DNA of 64,000 nucleotides from an uncultured Planktomarina sp. (GTDB taxonomy: Bacteria; Pseudomonadota; Alphaproteobacteria; Rhodobacterales; Rhodobacteraceae), in assembly GCA_943788425.1 (NCBI GenBank), contig CALSQF010000002.1:18104-82103 (forward strand). Direction: 5' to 3'. A program made the position numbers and the translations under genes. The notes below the pieces were generated by a model. It did not search any database and was not told the origin of the DNA. It saw only the letters and a list, made by a program, of their open reading frames with translations. This document shows, in pieces, positions 26,984 to 35,753 of the stretch (position 1 is the stretch's first letter; the number at the start of each line of letters is the position of its first letter).

Positions 26984-28015
26984 CTATTCTTGGCGTATCG
27001 AATTCTCCCAATTGCGTAAGAAGGCTTTTCGCTTCAAACGATCCAAGAACACCAACAATCCCGGGCCCAACCGAATGGGGCGCAGCGCCTTTTGTTTGTC
27101 AGATGCGCCCTCAAAAACTGGCGGTAAGCCAGTTGTTTTGGCCAAGCTTTCTTGCGTGGGCTTGGATAATAGAAAATCTATCATACGCCCAGCAACATCC
27201 GGATTTTGCGCGTTTCGCGGAATAAATGCGGTGCGCATCATCACCGTCACATAATCTTGCATTGGCACAATCGTGATGCCAGGTTCATGCGCCAGCCGAT
27301 TTTCCGCATAAGAGCCCAGCACATTATAAGCCAGCGCCAAACGACCTTGGTAAACGTCGTCGATCATAGCCCCGGAACAACAATAAAGCCGGGTGTTAAG
27401 ACGGCCCATCACCTCAGTCAAACGCCAAAAACTGTCTGTATTGCGGCTGTCTTGTGTCGCAAATAAATATCCAAGACCCGAGCTGCGCACATCATAAGTT
27501 CCGATGCGTTGATCGAAAATCTCTGGATGCGCGCGCAACAAATCGATCAGCTGTTCGCGATTTTTCGGTATTTCCAATCCTGCAAAATGCGCGTCCGAAA
27601 TTACCAAAGCCGCAGGCTCTTGGGTGAAAGAAAACAGCTGGTCCTGCCATTGAGCCCAAGCAGGAAGTCGCGCAGTTTGGGGCGAAACATACTGTTGTGC
27701 AAAACCGTCATTGGCCAATTTGGTTTGCAGATCCATAGCTGATGAAATCACCAGATCAAAAGGCGCACCCTCGTCATAAATTGCAGCCATTAACTCGGTG
27801 CTACTGGCCACAGTATAATCAACCGTGATCCTTCGGTTGATTGATTGAAACCTACGGATCAATGGATCAAAGGCGGCGATGTCGGCGGTCGAGATCACCC
27901 TTATGGTTTGCGTGGGCATAGGGACCGTGTAAATCTGGTGATCTTCGATCTCAAAAGCGAAACTTGCGTTAAAACATACTAAAATTAGACCAATGGCAAA
28001 TAAAATGATACGCAT
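26984..28015 (-). CDS. Periplasmic binding protein (PgtC/FbpA-like), probable sensor partner of the kinase
   Basis: A 343-aa ABC-type binding protein with a signal peptide of about 20 residues (ending SFA). The body includes IRVISTADIAAFDPLIRRF and PFDLVISSAMDLQTKLAND, which resemble iron(III)- and phosphoglycerate-type receptors. There is no ABC permease or ATPase next to it. Its start overlaps the end of the histidine kinase gene by 31 bases, so it is made with the kinase and response regulator. By analogy with PgtC it may present ligand to the kinase rather than feed a transporter. The ligand is unknown. Confidence 0.78.
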   Translation of the reverse strand: MRIILFAIGLILVCFNASFAFEIEDHQIYTVPMPTQTIRVISTADIAAFDPLIRRFQSINRRITVDYTVASSTELMAAIYDEGAPFDLVISSAMDLQTKLANDGFAQQYVSPQTARLPAWAQWQDQLFSFTQEPAALVISDAHFAGLEIPKNREQLIDLLRAHPEIFDQRIGTYDVRSSGLGYLFATQDSRNTDSFWRLTEVMGRLNTRLYCCSGAMIDDVYQGRLALAYNVLGSYAENRLAHEPGITIVPMQDYVTVMMRTAFIPRNAQNPDVAGRMIDFLLSKPTQESLAKTTGLPPVFEGASDKQKALRPIRLGPGLLVFLDRLKRKAFLRNWENSIRQE

Positions 28016-29376
28016 GCGCCGCCTCCTTTGGGGTCTGTATGGTTGGTAATTTCGACAAGCCCCCCATGGGCACGGGCAACCTCGTCCACAATGGTCAAAC
28101 CGAGGCCAGAACCAACAATGTCATTGACGTTTGTGCCGCGTTTAAAGCGCTGTAAATGGTCGCTCAGATTGGCCCCGGCAAATCCGCGGCCTTGATCGGC
28201 AAAACTGAGGATGTGGTTATGGGCATCCCGGGCGAGGGTCACTGTTATGTTACTGTCGGCGGGTGAATATTTTATCGCATTGTCTAAGATATTTCGCAAT
28301 GCGTTTTGCAGCAAAATCGGATCACCATCAAAGTCGAAATCGCCGCCCTGATCCTGCGTTATTATTGAAATATCCTTAAGTTCCGCCGTGGGCGATAGGC
28401 GCTCAACGGTTTCTGCCATCAATTTGCGTAAATCTATCGCCTCAGTTTGAAACTGATCGGCGCGAAAATTCACCATCGCATGATCCAGCAGTTGCCCCGC
28501 TGACCGCGAGCTTTCGTCAATAGCGCGTATCATCTCCCGCAAGGCAGTTTTGTTTTTGGATTTTTCCAATCCGCGGTGGATCACCTCGGCTTGTGTGCGC
28601 ACCGTCGCCAAAGGCGTGCGCACGCGATGCGCGGCTTCAACGATGAAATCCTCAGATCGGGTAAGGCTGGATTTTAGCCGCTCGATCAACGAATTTAGCG
28701 CGGTGATCAACGGCACCAATTCCGCCGGTGCCTGTGTTTGAACAGCGCGTAGATCGCTGGGTCCGCGGCGGGTCACAGCACCGGCCACACGATTAAGGGG
28801 GGCAAGCGCGCTGTGGGCGGCCCATAGGCTAAGCCCAGTAGCGACAAAGAAAAAGGCGATACCAATGGCCACCGCCAGAAGCGTGATCCGCGACGATATT
28901 TGCACTAGCCCAAGGCGTGTCTGCGCCACGACGATGCGCACCAATGCCTGGTGGCTTTGGCTGCTAACAAGGCGTGTTACAACCACGGCGCGGACCTGTT
29001 CACCTCGATACTCAAAGGTGGAAAATTCCGGCTGTTTGGGCACGCCCAACGCCGCTTTAGCCACCAGATCATCATAGCCAGTTAAGGTTTCACCATCCAC
29101 CAACACACGATAAAACACGCGATCTTCGCTGATTGTGCCCAACATGGACAACGCCGAATAAGGCAATTCAAGCCGCACCTGTCCGCCCTCGGCAAAAAGT
29201 GCATCGGCAATCGACGTCGCTGAAGCCGCCAAAATATTGTCCTGCGTATCAGCCGCTGCGCGTTCGGCCACGCCACGTACGATCACGAACAATACCAGCG
29301 ACAATAGCAAGGCAATGAGCGACAATTGGATTACCAAACGCCTTTGCATAGACCCTTTTGGCAGCAGACTCGTCAT
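27985..29376 (-). CDS. tctE: Sensor histidine kinase, TctE-type
   Basis: A 463-aa inner-membrane kinase. TM1 lies at about 12-32, a periplasmic sensor domain at 33-165, TM2 at about 167-190, then HAMP-like, H-box (EAAHRVRTPLATVRTQ with the phosphoryl-accepting His), N-box (ALRNILDNAIKYSP), DQGRGF and GSGLGLTIV. The layout matches TctE/BctE kinases that control tricarboxylate transporters. It starts four bases inside the end of the response regulator gene. The matching TctCBA operon is divergent, so that transporter is the likely target. Confidence 0.87.
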   Translation of the reverse strand: MTSLLPKGSMQRRLVIQLSLIALLLSLVLFVIVRGVAERAAADTQDNILAASATSIADALFAEGGQVRLELPYSALSMLGTISEDRVFYRVLVDGETLTGYDDLVAKAALGVPKQPEFSTFEYRGEQVRAVVVTRLVSSQSHQALVRIVVAQTRLGLVQISSRITLLAVAIGIAFFFVATGLSLWAAHSALAPLNRVAGAVTRRGPSDLRAVQTQAPAELVPLITALNSLIERLKSSLTRSEDFIVEAAHRVRTPLATVRTQAEVIHRGLEKSKNKTALREMIRAIDESSRSAGQLLDHAMVNFRADQFQTEAIDLRKLMAETVERLSPTAELKDISIITQDQGGDFDFDGDPILLQNALRNILDNAIKYSPADSNITVTLARDAHNHILSFADQGRGFAGANLSDHLQRFKRGTNVNDIVGSGLGLTIVDEVARAHGGLVEITNHTDPKGGGACVSFYLPLV

Positions 29377-30041
29377 GGCCTTGCGACCAAACGGTAACCC
29401 AAACTGCGCACTGTTTCTATTTCCGCGCCCGTGCCCGCCAGCTTTTTGCGAAGCCGCCCGACATAGACCTCGATCGCATTTTCAGAGACATCCTCAGACA
29501 GCGAAAACAGACGGTCCATAAGATGGTTCTTGGAAAAAATTTGGGCTGGTGCGGCAAAAAATATCTCAACCAGCCGTAATTCGCGGTTTCGAAGATTTTG
29601 ACTGGTGTCATTGGCCGTCAAAGTGGCCTCTTGCGGATCTAAAATCACACCTGCGAACTCTAACCGATTCTGCGCCGCCCCGCCTTGCCGACGCAAAACA
29701 GCGCGACATCGTGCTTCTAATTCGGCGAAATCGAAAGGTTTCGTGACGTAATCATCGGCGCCCAAATCCAACAATGTTATTCGATCCGAAACTTGCGAGC
29801 GGGCTGTCAAAACGATTACGGGCGTTTTGTTTTTGGCCTGCCTATGCCGCGCCAAAAAATCGCGACCATCGCCATCTGGCAACATAATATCAAGCAAAAT
29901 CAAATCGTAATTTGTTGTATCGACAAAGGCACTCGCATCATTCAGTCCAGTGGCGTGATCCACCGCGTGACCATCCAATGCAAAACGCTCGCAGACGGCA
30001 CGAGCCAGTTGGGCACTATCTTCTACCAACAGAAATCGCAT
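29373..30041 (-). CDS. tctD: OmpR-family response regulator, TctD-type
   Basis: 222 aa from the ATG at 30041 (MRFLLVEDSAQ), which has GTGGAAG upstream; the frame to 30101 adds non-family residues. Receiver domain with D51 in LILLDIMLPDGDGR and the conserved Lys in DDYVTKPFDF; C-terminal winged helix with the family end VRSLGYRLV. It faces the tctC gene across a 101-base gap and is expected to activate it when its kinase senses a carboxylate. Confidence 0.87.
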   Translation of the reverse strand: MRFLLVEDSAQLARAVCERFALDGHAVDHATGLNDASAFVDTTNYDLILLDIMLPDGDGRDFLARHRQAKNKTPVIVLTARSQVSDRITLLDLGADDYVTKPFDFAELEARCRAVLRRQGGAAQNRLEFAGVILDPQEATLTANDTSQNLRNRELRLVEIFFAAPAQIFSKNHLMDRLFSLSEDVSENAIEVYVGRLRKKLAGTGAEIETVRSLGYRLVARP

Positions 30042-30063
30042 CAACTTCCACTTTCGTTCTTCA

Positions 30064-30079
30064 TGACAGGTTGCTGTCA
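30064..30079. promoter_or_regulatory. Candidate operator between tctD and tctC
   Basis: TGACAG-GTTG-CTGTCA is a perfect dyad in the 101-base divergent gap, suitable for response regulator binding. Distance to the tctC start is 64 bases. Confidence 0.5.
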
Positions 30080-30106
30080 GCTTTACTGGTTCTGCTAGCA
30101 CAATGT

Positions 30107-30120
30107 GCGGGGAACCCCGC
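30107..30120 (+). promoter_or_regulatory. Short GC hairpin in the tctC leader
   Basis: GCGGG-GAAC-CCCGC forms a five-pair stem (extendable to GCGGGG/CCCCGC) 22 bases before the tctC start. It may stabilise the mRNA leader. Confidence 0.35.
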
Positions 30121-30142
30121 CTATGTCAAATGGGAGAAACTA

Positions 30143-31111
30143 ATGACAAATCGCTTTTTCAAGGCACTAGCAACCGGCGCTGCAATTACTGTTGGTGTGG
30201 CCTCTGCTGCATCCGCGGCTGAATGTATCGCCCCAGCAAACCCAGGTGGTGGTTGGGATTTCACATGCCGTCAAATCGGCAAAATCATGTATGATATTGG
30301 GGCTGTTGATAAACCAATTCAAGTTACCAATATGCCAGGTGCAGGCGGCGGCTTGGCCTTCAACACAGTTGTAAACGAACGCGGCGACGACGCCGATCTC
30401 ATAATCGCGGCATCCTCCGCGACAACAACACGTCTGGCACAAAATGCTTATGCTGGTCGCACGGCTGGCGAGGTTCGCTTTGTGGGTGCCATCGGTGCGG
30501 ATCCCGGCATCATCGCAGTTGCGGCTGACAGCCCCTATAATTCGTTGACAGATCTGGTGGACGCAATCCTTGCTGATCCGAGCTCTGTTGCCTTTGCTGG
30601 CGGTTCTGCGGTTGGTGGATTTGATCACTTGAAGCCATTGATGGTTCTAAAAGAAGCCGGTTTCACCGACATCACCAAAGTTAAATATATCGGTGTCGAT
30701 GGTGGTGCAGATGCGATCACACAAACAGTTGGAGGCTTTACCCAAGCGATGACTGGCGACATGTCAGAAGTTGTATCGTTCTTGGCCAATGGTGACATAC
30801 GTGTCATCGCGGTCCTCACAGACAAGCGCGTACCAGGTTTTGAAGACATCCCAACAGCAACTGAACAAGGTTACCCGGTTGTGGCTGTGAACTGGCGTGG
30901 TCTTTACGTGCCAAAGGGCGTTTCAGACGATACATTCAATTCGTGGGCTGACAAATTGCAAATGGTTGCAGACAGCGCGGAGTGGAAAGAAGCTATGGCC
31001 GCAAATGGTTTAGCGCCATTCACCAAAGTTGGTGGCAACTTCCAAGGTTATGTTGACGGCCTGGTGGCCGATATCAACGCCATGTCAAAAGAACTGGGAG
31101 TTATCCAGTAA
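30143..31111 (+). CDS. tctC: Tripartite tricarboxylate transporter substrate-binding protein
   Basis: 322 aa from the ATG at 30143 after GGGAGAAAC. A signal peptide covers about residues 1-25 (ending ASA). Typical TctC features: CIAPANPGGGWDFTCRQIGK, with the carboxylate-binding loop, the NMPGAGGGLAFNTV stretch, and MTGDMSEVVSFL. The periplasmic receptor delivers a di- or tricarboxylate to TctAB. The stop overlaps the tctB start (TAATG). Substrate could be citrate-like or another carboxylate; the downstream AtuA/DUF4387 pair hints at a less common acid. Confidence 0.9.
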   Translation: MTNRFFKALATGAAITVGVASAASAAECIAPANPGGGWDFTCRQIGKIMYDIGAVDKPIQVTNMPGAGGGLAFNTVVNERGDDADLIIAASSATTTRLAQNAYAGRTAGEVRFVGAIGADPGIIAVAADSPYNSLTDLVDAILADPSSVAFAGGSAVGGFDHLKPLMVLKEAGFTDITKVKYIGVDGGADAITQTVGGFTQAMTGDMSEVVSFLANGDIRVIAVLTDKRVPGFEDIPTATEQGYPVVAVNWRGLYVPKGVSDDTFNSWADKLQMVADSAEWKEAMAANGLAPFTKVGGNFQGYVDGLVADINAMSKELGVIQ

Positions 31112-31599
31112 TGGCCTCTGACCGAATTTTTGGTTTGGTCACTCTGATCACGGCGGTCGCCTACATAGCGGCCGCCACTCAGATTCAAACAAACTTTTTC
31201 TCAGGCCAGTACTTGCCTAAACTTTTTCCTATCATGATTGGCACCGTGGCGGCGATTGCCTCACTGGTGATGATTTTTAAACCAGACCCAGAACCTGAAT
31301 GGCCGGCAACCAGCGCTTGGATAAATATGGCCATAGCTGTTGTCGTCCTCGCGCTCTATTCCGTTTTTCTGAAACCGCTTGGTTTCATTCTACCAACGGC
31401 ATTTGCGGCAGGCATCATCAGCTATCAAATTTTCCCGCGCAAGTTATCCGCCCTATGTTCCGGTGTGGGCTTGTCGCTAGGATTATTCGTCTTATTCAAG
31501 TTCCTCTTGGGCCTTGGCAACATCGTAGCATACCGCATTCCAACCGCCGCAAAACTGCGGGAAGCAATTTCAACTCTAATTCCATTTGTGGGGCACTAA
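31111..31599 (+). CDS. tctB: Tripartite tricarboxylate transporter small permease
   Basis: A 162-aa protein with four hydrophobic segments (about 8-26, 40-58, 72-90 and 95-135), the usual size and shape of TctB. Translationally coupled with tctC (one-base overlap) and followed immediately by tctA. Confidence 0.87.
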   Translation: MASDRIFGLVTLITAVAYIAAATQIQTNFFSGQYLPKLFPIMIGTVAAIASLVMIFKPDPEPEWPATSAWINMAIAVVVLALYSVFLKPLGFILPTAFAAGIISYQIFPRKLSALCSGVGLSLGLFVLFKFLLGLGNIVAYRIPTAAKLREAISTLIPFVGH

Positions 31600-31600
31600 C

Positions 31601-33106
31601 GTGGATATTCTTGCTGATCTTGCGCTTGGTTTTAGCGTTGCATTGTCACCTTACACGCTGATGTTGGCCGTCTGTGGCTGTTTTCTTGGTACGGTCATCG
31701 GTGCATTGCCGGGCCTTGGCCCATCTAATGGCGTGGCGATCCTTATTCCAATCACCTTTACCCTCGGCCTTGATGCTACAAGTGCCCTGGTTTTGATGAC
31801 CTCTGTTTATTACGGCGCCATGTATGGAGGGCGAATTTCATCGATTTTGTTGAACATCCCGGGTGATGAACCGGCCTTGATGACAACACTTGATGGGTAT
31901 CCCATGGCCAAAGCGGGTCGCGCAGGGGACGCATTGGTATTATCCGGCGTTGCCTCATTTGTAGGGGCGCTCCTGGCCACAATCGGGCTGATGCTTTTGG
32001 CCCCGTCTCTAGCGCGTGTCGCTTTTTTATTCGGCCCCGCTGAATATTTCGCGCTTTACTTATTGGCCTTCTGCACCCTTGGCGGCATGGCTTCAAACAA
32101 TCAGGCCAAATCAGCAATTGCTGCTTGTTTGGGCCTAGGCATCGCGATGATCGGTGTCGATGCCTCATCCGGTTTGCCGCGCCTTACCGGTGGCAATTTG
32201 CACCTTTATGACGGTGTTGATTTTCTTGTCGCCATCGTCGGCTTGTTTGCAATTTCTGAGGTGTTCGTTTTCATCGAAAGCCACGGAAAAGGGTCGTCCA
32301 TAGGTATCATACTGGACAAAGTGCGCATCCCTTGGGCTGATATTTTTTCCACGAAATGGACGATGCTGCGCGCTTCTGGCGTTGGCTTCATTGCCGGCAT
32401 CCTGCCCGGCGCGGGTGCCTCACTTGGATCGTTCTTAGCCTATATGACAGAAAAATCCATAGCCGGTGAAAAAGGTCGCTTTGGCACTGGCGTGCCCAAA
32501 GGCATCGCCGCACCAGAGGCCGGAAACAATGCCGCGGCTGGTGGTGCCTTAGTGCCAATGCTGACGTTGGGTGTGCCAGGTTCAGGCACTACCGCAGTTT
32601 TGTTGGCACTATTGATGACGTTAAATATTACGCCTGGACCGACGTTGTTTACCGAACGGCCCGAGGTTGTTTGGGGCCTAATTGCATCATTGTTGATCGC
32701 TAACTTTGTCTTGCTGTTGATGAACGTGCCCATGGTCAAAATTTTCGTCAAAATCCTGACAGTTCCCGCATGGGTTCTGTTACCCGGCGTAACCATGGTG
32801 TCATTCGTAGGTATTTATTCACTGTCGGGCAGTTACTTCGATCTGCTGATGATGGTGGGATTTGGTATGCTGGGATACATCTTGCGCAAGCTGGATATCC
32901 CGACAGTGCCAGTGATCCTAGGCATTCTTCTTGGTGGTCATATGGAAAACGCTCTACGTCGTGCAATGACATTGTCCGATGGGGATGTCATGTATTTGTT
33001 CAGTTCGCCGATTGCGATTGGTTTTTGGATCGCGGCAATTTCAGGCTTTGTTGCACCGATGTTTTTGCGTAAAATTCTGACAAAACCCCAAGCTGTAAAG
33101 GATTAA
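31601..33106 (+). CDS. tctA: Tripartite tricarboxylate transporter large permease
   Basis: 501 aa from the GTG at 31601, one base after the tctB stop; the frame also opens at a TTG (31586) inside tctB, but VDILADLALGFSVALSP fits the family start. It has about twelve membrane segments and the TctA signatures GTVIGALPGLGPSNGVA, YYGAMYGGRISSILLNIPGD and GNNAAAGGALVPMLTLGVPG. Confidence 0.9.
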   Translation: MDILADLALGFSVALSPYTLMLAVCGCFLGTVIGALPGLGPSNGVAILIPITFTLGLDATSALVLMTSVYYGAMYGGRISSILLNIPGDEPALMTTLDGYPMAKAGRAGDALVLSGVASFVGALLATIGLMLLAPSLARVAFLFGPAEYFALYLLAFCTLGGMASNNQAKSAIAACLGLGIAMIGVDASSGLPRLTGGNLHLYDGVDFLVAIVGLFAISEVFVFIESHGKGSSIGIILDKVRIPWADIFSTKWTMLRASGVGFIAGILPGAGASLGSFLAYMTEKSIAGEKGRFGTGVPKGIAAPEAGNNAAAGGALVPMLTLGVPGSGTTAVLLALLMTLNITPGPTLFTERPEVVWGLIASLLIANFVLLLMNVPMVKIFVKILTVPAWVLLPGVTMVSFVGIYSLSGSYFDLLMMVGFGMLGYILRKLDIPTVPVILGILLGGHMENALRRAMTLSDGDVMYLFSSPIAIGFWIAAISGFVAPMFLRKILTKPQAVKD

Positions 33107-33107
33107 T

Positions 33108-34466
33108 ATGACAACACGTGTTTTGATCCCCTCTGGTGCCCTTGGCCTGAACTATGACCAAGTGGCGCTGGACCGTGGCATCGCGATGAAACCTGACATC
33201 ATTGCGATCGACGGGGGATCAACCGACAGTGGCCCCGCCTATCTGGGACGCGGTGTGTCAAAATATTCACGCGCATCCACAAAGATCGAATGGCGCGGCT
33301 TGATGGAAGCACGCGCAATGGCGGGTGTGCCATTGGTTATAGGCACATCTGGCACTTGTGGGGCCGACGATGCGGTCGATTGGATGCTGGATATTACGCG
33401 CGAAATCGCCGCCGATCTGCAGCAAAGTTTGAAAATCGCAGTGCTGCGCTGTTCCCAAGATTCGGCGGTCATGAGCGCAGCCTTTTGCGATGGTCACATC
33501 ACCCCCCTGCCCGCCGCGCCAAAAGTAGCCGCGCGCGATTTTACCAGCTGCACCAATATCGTAGCATTAGCTGGTGCTGAGCAAATCGCCGCAGCACTCG
33601 AAACTGGCGCCGACATCATCATCGCTGGTCGCACCACAGATACTGCCATTATTGCCGCCTTGCCCATAATGCGAGGTGATGATGCAGGGGCCGCTTGGCA
33701 TGGGGCTAAAATCGGCGAATGCGGCGCGCTCTGCGCCTCCAACCCGCAATCAGGCGTCGTTATGATAGAATTTGACAATGACGGTTTTACCGTGATCCCG
33801 CTGGCCGATGGCGCGCATGCCACGCCCCATACGGTTTCCGCACATATGCTTTATGAAAATTCTGATCCGTTTATCCTGTATGAACCGGGCGGGCATCTGG
33901 ATGTAACAGACGCGATCTATGCTGCGATTGACGATACGCGCGTGCGCGTCACAGGTTCAAAATGGGTGCCGTCAGATCGTTACACCGTCAAACTAGAGGG
34001 CGCACGACCTGCGGGGTTTCAATGCGTGTTGATGTGCCTGTTGCGCGATGCACATTATGTAAAAAATGCGCATATTTGGGCCGATGACATCATCAGAAAA
34101 TGCCGCAGCAAGGTGATCAAGCGGCTTGGCTTGGCCCCAGAGGAATTTGAAATAGAGCTACGCCTGATGGGCCAGAACGCCAGCTTTGGCACACTGGAAA
34201 CCCACGCGGCACAACCCCATGAAATAGGCGTGTTGGCGATTGTTACTGCAAACTCCAACGCATTGGCCATGGAAATCGGCCAATTCTTGAACCCCTATTT
34301 GCTGCACCATCCCCTGACCCAGGCTGAGGAACAGCCCACCTTCGCCTTTCCATTTTCACCGGCCGAAATTTCCCGTGGCCAAACCTATGAGTTTTGCCTC
34401 AATCACGTGCTGACGCTGGATGATCCAATGAGCACCTTTCGACTGGAGCAGATAGAAATTGGCTAA
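33108..34466 (+). CDS. AtuA-family protein (DUF1446)
   Basis: A 452-aa cytoplasmic protein. Its N-terminus resembles AtuA of acyclic terpene utilisation (IIAIDGGSTDSGPAYLG and GTSGTCGADD), with GADIIIAGRTTDTAIIAALP in the middle and the H-HMLYENSDPF-LYEPGG block near 245-262. It starts two bases after tctA and overlaps the next gene by eight bases, so it belongs to the transporter operon. AtuA biochemistry is poorly defined. The transporter context argues for a step in metabolism of an imported carboxylate rather than terpenes. Confidence 0.82.
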   Translation: MTTRVLIPSGALGLNYDQVALDRGIAMKPDIIAIDGGSTDSGPAYLGRGVSKYSRASTKIEWRGLMEARAMAGVPLVIGTSGTCGADDAVDWMLDITREIAADLQQSLKIAVLRCSQDSAVMSAAFCDGHITPLPAAPKVAARDFTSCTNIVALAGAEQIAAALETGADIIIAGRTTDTAIIAALPIMRGDDAGAAWHGAKIGECGALCASNPQSGVVMIEFDNDGFTVIPLADGAHATPHTVSAHMLYENSDPFILYEPGGHLDVTDAIYAAIDDTRVRVTGSKWVPSDRYTVKLEGARPAGFQCVLMCLLRDAHYVKNAHIWADDIIRKCRSKVIKRLGLAPEEFEIELRLMGQNASFGTLETHAAQPHEIGVLAIVTANSNALAMEIGQFLNPYLLHHPLTQAEEQPTFAFPFSPAEISRGQTYEFCLNHVLTLDDPMSTFRLEQIEIG

Positions 34467-34764
34467 ACTTGGTGACATAGTACAAAAAATACGATCCAAA
34501 AATGCAGGCCCATTTTGGTTAACAGTCGATATCTTCTGCGGCACAGCGCATGCCTATGCGCATGTAGTTACAAAGCTGCCGAGCGCTGCTGTCGCCAAAG
34601 CCTTTGGTATGAATACCCAAGACATCAAGCGTTTTGACATTGCTGACTTACATGTGGTGAAATTCAGCCTGCCCCGCCCCCATGTGCAAGGTTCAACCCG
34701 TGATCCCGACATGCACGGCGCCTCTTGGGCGGCATTGCTGGCCGAATTGTCGCTCGAAGAGTGA
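34459..34764 (+). CDS. DUF4387 protein
   Basis: A 101-aa protein starting with TTG (MAKLGDIVQKIRSKNAGPFW), overlapping the AtuA-like gene by eight bases. Conserved blocks: IRSKNAGPFWLTVDIF, FDIADLHVVKFSLPRP and RDPDMHGASWAALL. DUF4387 proteins are regular partners of AtuA/DUF1446 proteins, sometimes as a fused C-terminal domain, so the two likely form one complex or enzyme. Confidence 0.82.
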   Translation: MAKLGDIVQKIRSKNAGPFWLTVDIFCGTAHAYAHVVTKLPSAAVAKAFGMNTQDIKRFDIADLHVVKFSLPRPHVQGSTRDPDMHGASWAALLAELSLEE

Positions 34765-34828
34765 AATAATGTAAGCGTTTGAAAATGGTTTATTTATTAC
34801 GTTTTTACCTTGGCTTTTTACCGGCAGG

Positions 34829-34861
34829 TCTGTCAGGCTAATAGGAACTCACATCAGATGG
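34829..34861. repeat. Solo IS-end-like sequence
   Basis: TCTGTCAGGCTAATAGGAAC then TCACATCAGATG matches the end of copy B (TCTGTCAAACGAATAAAAAC then TCACATCG). No coding tail follows. Confidence 0.45.
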
Positions 34862-34972
34862 CATCCTGTGGCGCCATAAAATTTTTGCACTGTTTGTAAA
34901 AGCAAGCCAGTGTTTGCGCAGTGATTGAACACCGCCCTTGTATCTTGAAAATTGATAGATCACTTTAGCCCA

Positions 34973-35626
34973 ATGATTAAGACGAAACTGATCTCACTGC
35001 TGATACTCCTATCGGCCTGGACCTCTGTCTGTGCCGATCAGATTGATTTTTCTAAGGGTTGGAGTGAACAGCGCTTTTCTTTATTTTCCAGTAATGAATT
35101 TGAGCCAAGCGGCGAAACCTTGCATATCCGTTCGGATGGGACCGTCTCCATGTTCTGGAGCCGCCTGCCTCCAGCGCTATGGGACAGCAATCAGGCCGTT
35201 TGGGATTGGGAGGTCATATCCTCCGTGCCGCCCACAGACCTCACAGTTAAAGGTGGTGATGATCGCAATGTATCAGTTTACTTTGTGTTCATGCCGGAAA
35301 CCTCTCTCCCAAAGCCACAGGCAAAACTCACAGATTTATTGGGCAATGACCGCGCGCGCGTGTTGATGTATATTTGGGGTGGCGATCACAGGCGCGGAGA
35401 AATATTGCCGACACCATATTTAAATGAGCTCGGCAGAAGCCTGATTTTGCGACCCGCCAGCACCGGACAGGCACGCGAGCGGGTCAACCTAACAACCGAT
35501 TTCCAACGCGCCTTTGGTACAGAGCCAACACGCCTCATCGGCATTGCCGTTTCTGCCGACAGTGATGACACCAACACAAAGATTGAGGCACGCATCTCCA
35601 ATATGCGTATCGAAAAAGCGCTCTGA
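34973..35626 (+). CDS. DUF3047 exported protein
   Basis: 217 aa from the ATG at 34973 (MIKTKLISLLILL); the longer frame from a TTG at 34952 is less likely. A signal peptide of about 20 residues ends CAD. The family blocks WDWEVISSVPPTDLTVKGGDDRN and VYFVF, plus a later MYIWG, identify DUF3047. Members are small periplasmic proteins of unknown function. It is a single gene convergent with the aminotransferase. Confidence 0.78.
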   Translation: MIKTKLISLLILLSAWTSVCADQIDFSKGWSEQRFSLFSSNEFEPSGETLHIRSDGTVSMFWSRLPPALWDSNQAVWDWEVISSVPPTDLTVKGGDDRNVSVYFVFMPETSLPKPQAKLTDLLGNDRARVLMYIWGGDHRRGEILPTPYLNELGRSLILRPASTGQARERVNLTTDFQRAFGTEPTRLIGIAVSADSDDTNTKIEARISNMRIEKAL

Positions 35627-35753
35627 GCTGCCCTCGGGCCAGATCTGGGGCCACAACCTCCGGTCCATTGCAATCCATGGTCATGGCCAGACCAAAGCCA
35701 CCACGAGCCGCGCGCGACACCTGAGATAAAATCAATGCGCCTATCGGCAGAGA

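Noticed and set aside
35535-35735. Minus-strand frame of 66 codons between DUF3047 and the aminotransferase
   Set aside because: Two thirds of it overlaps the DUF3047 gene antisense. The remaining part looks protein-like (GGFGLAMTMDCNGPE) but lacks a ribosome-binding site; at best a remnant.
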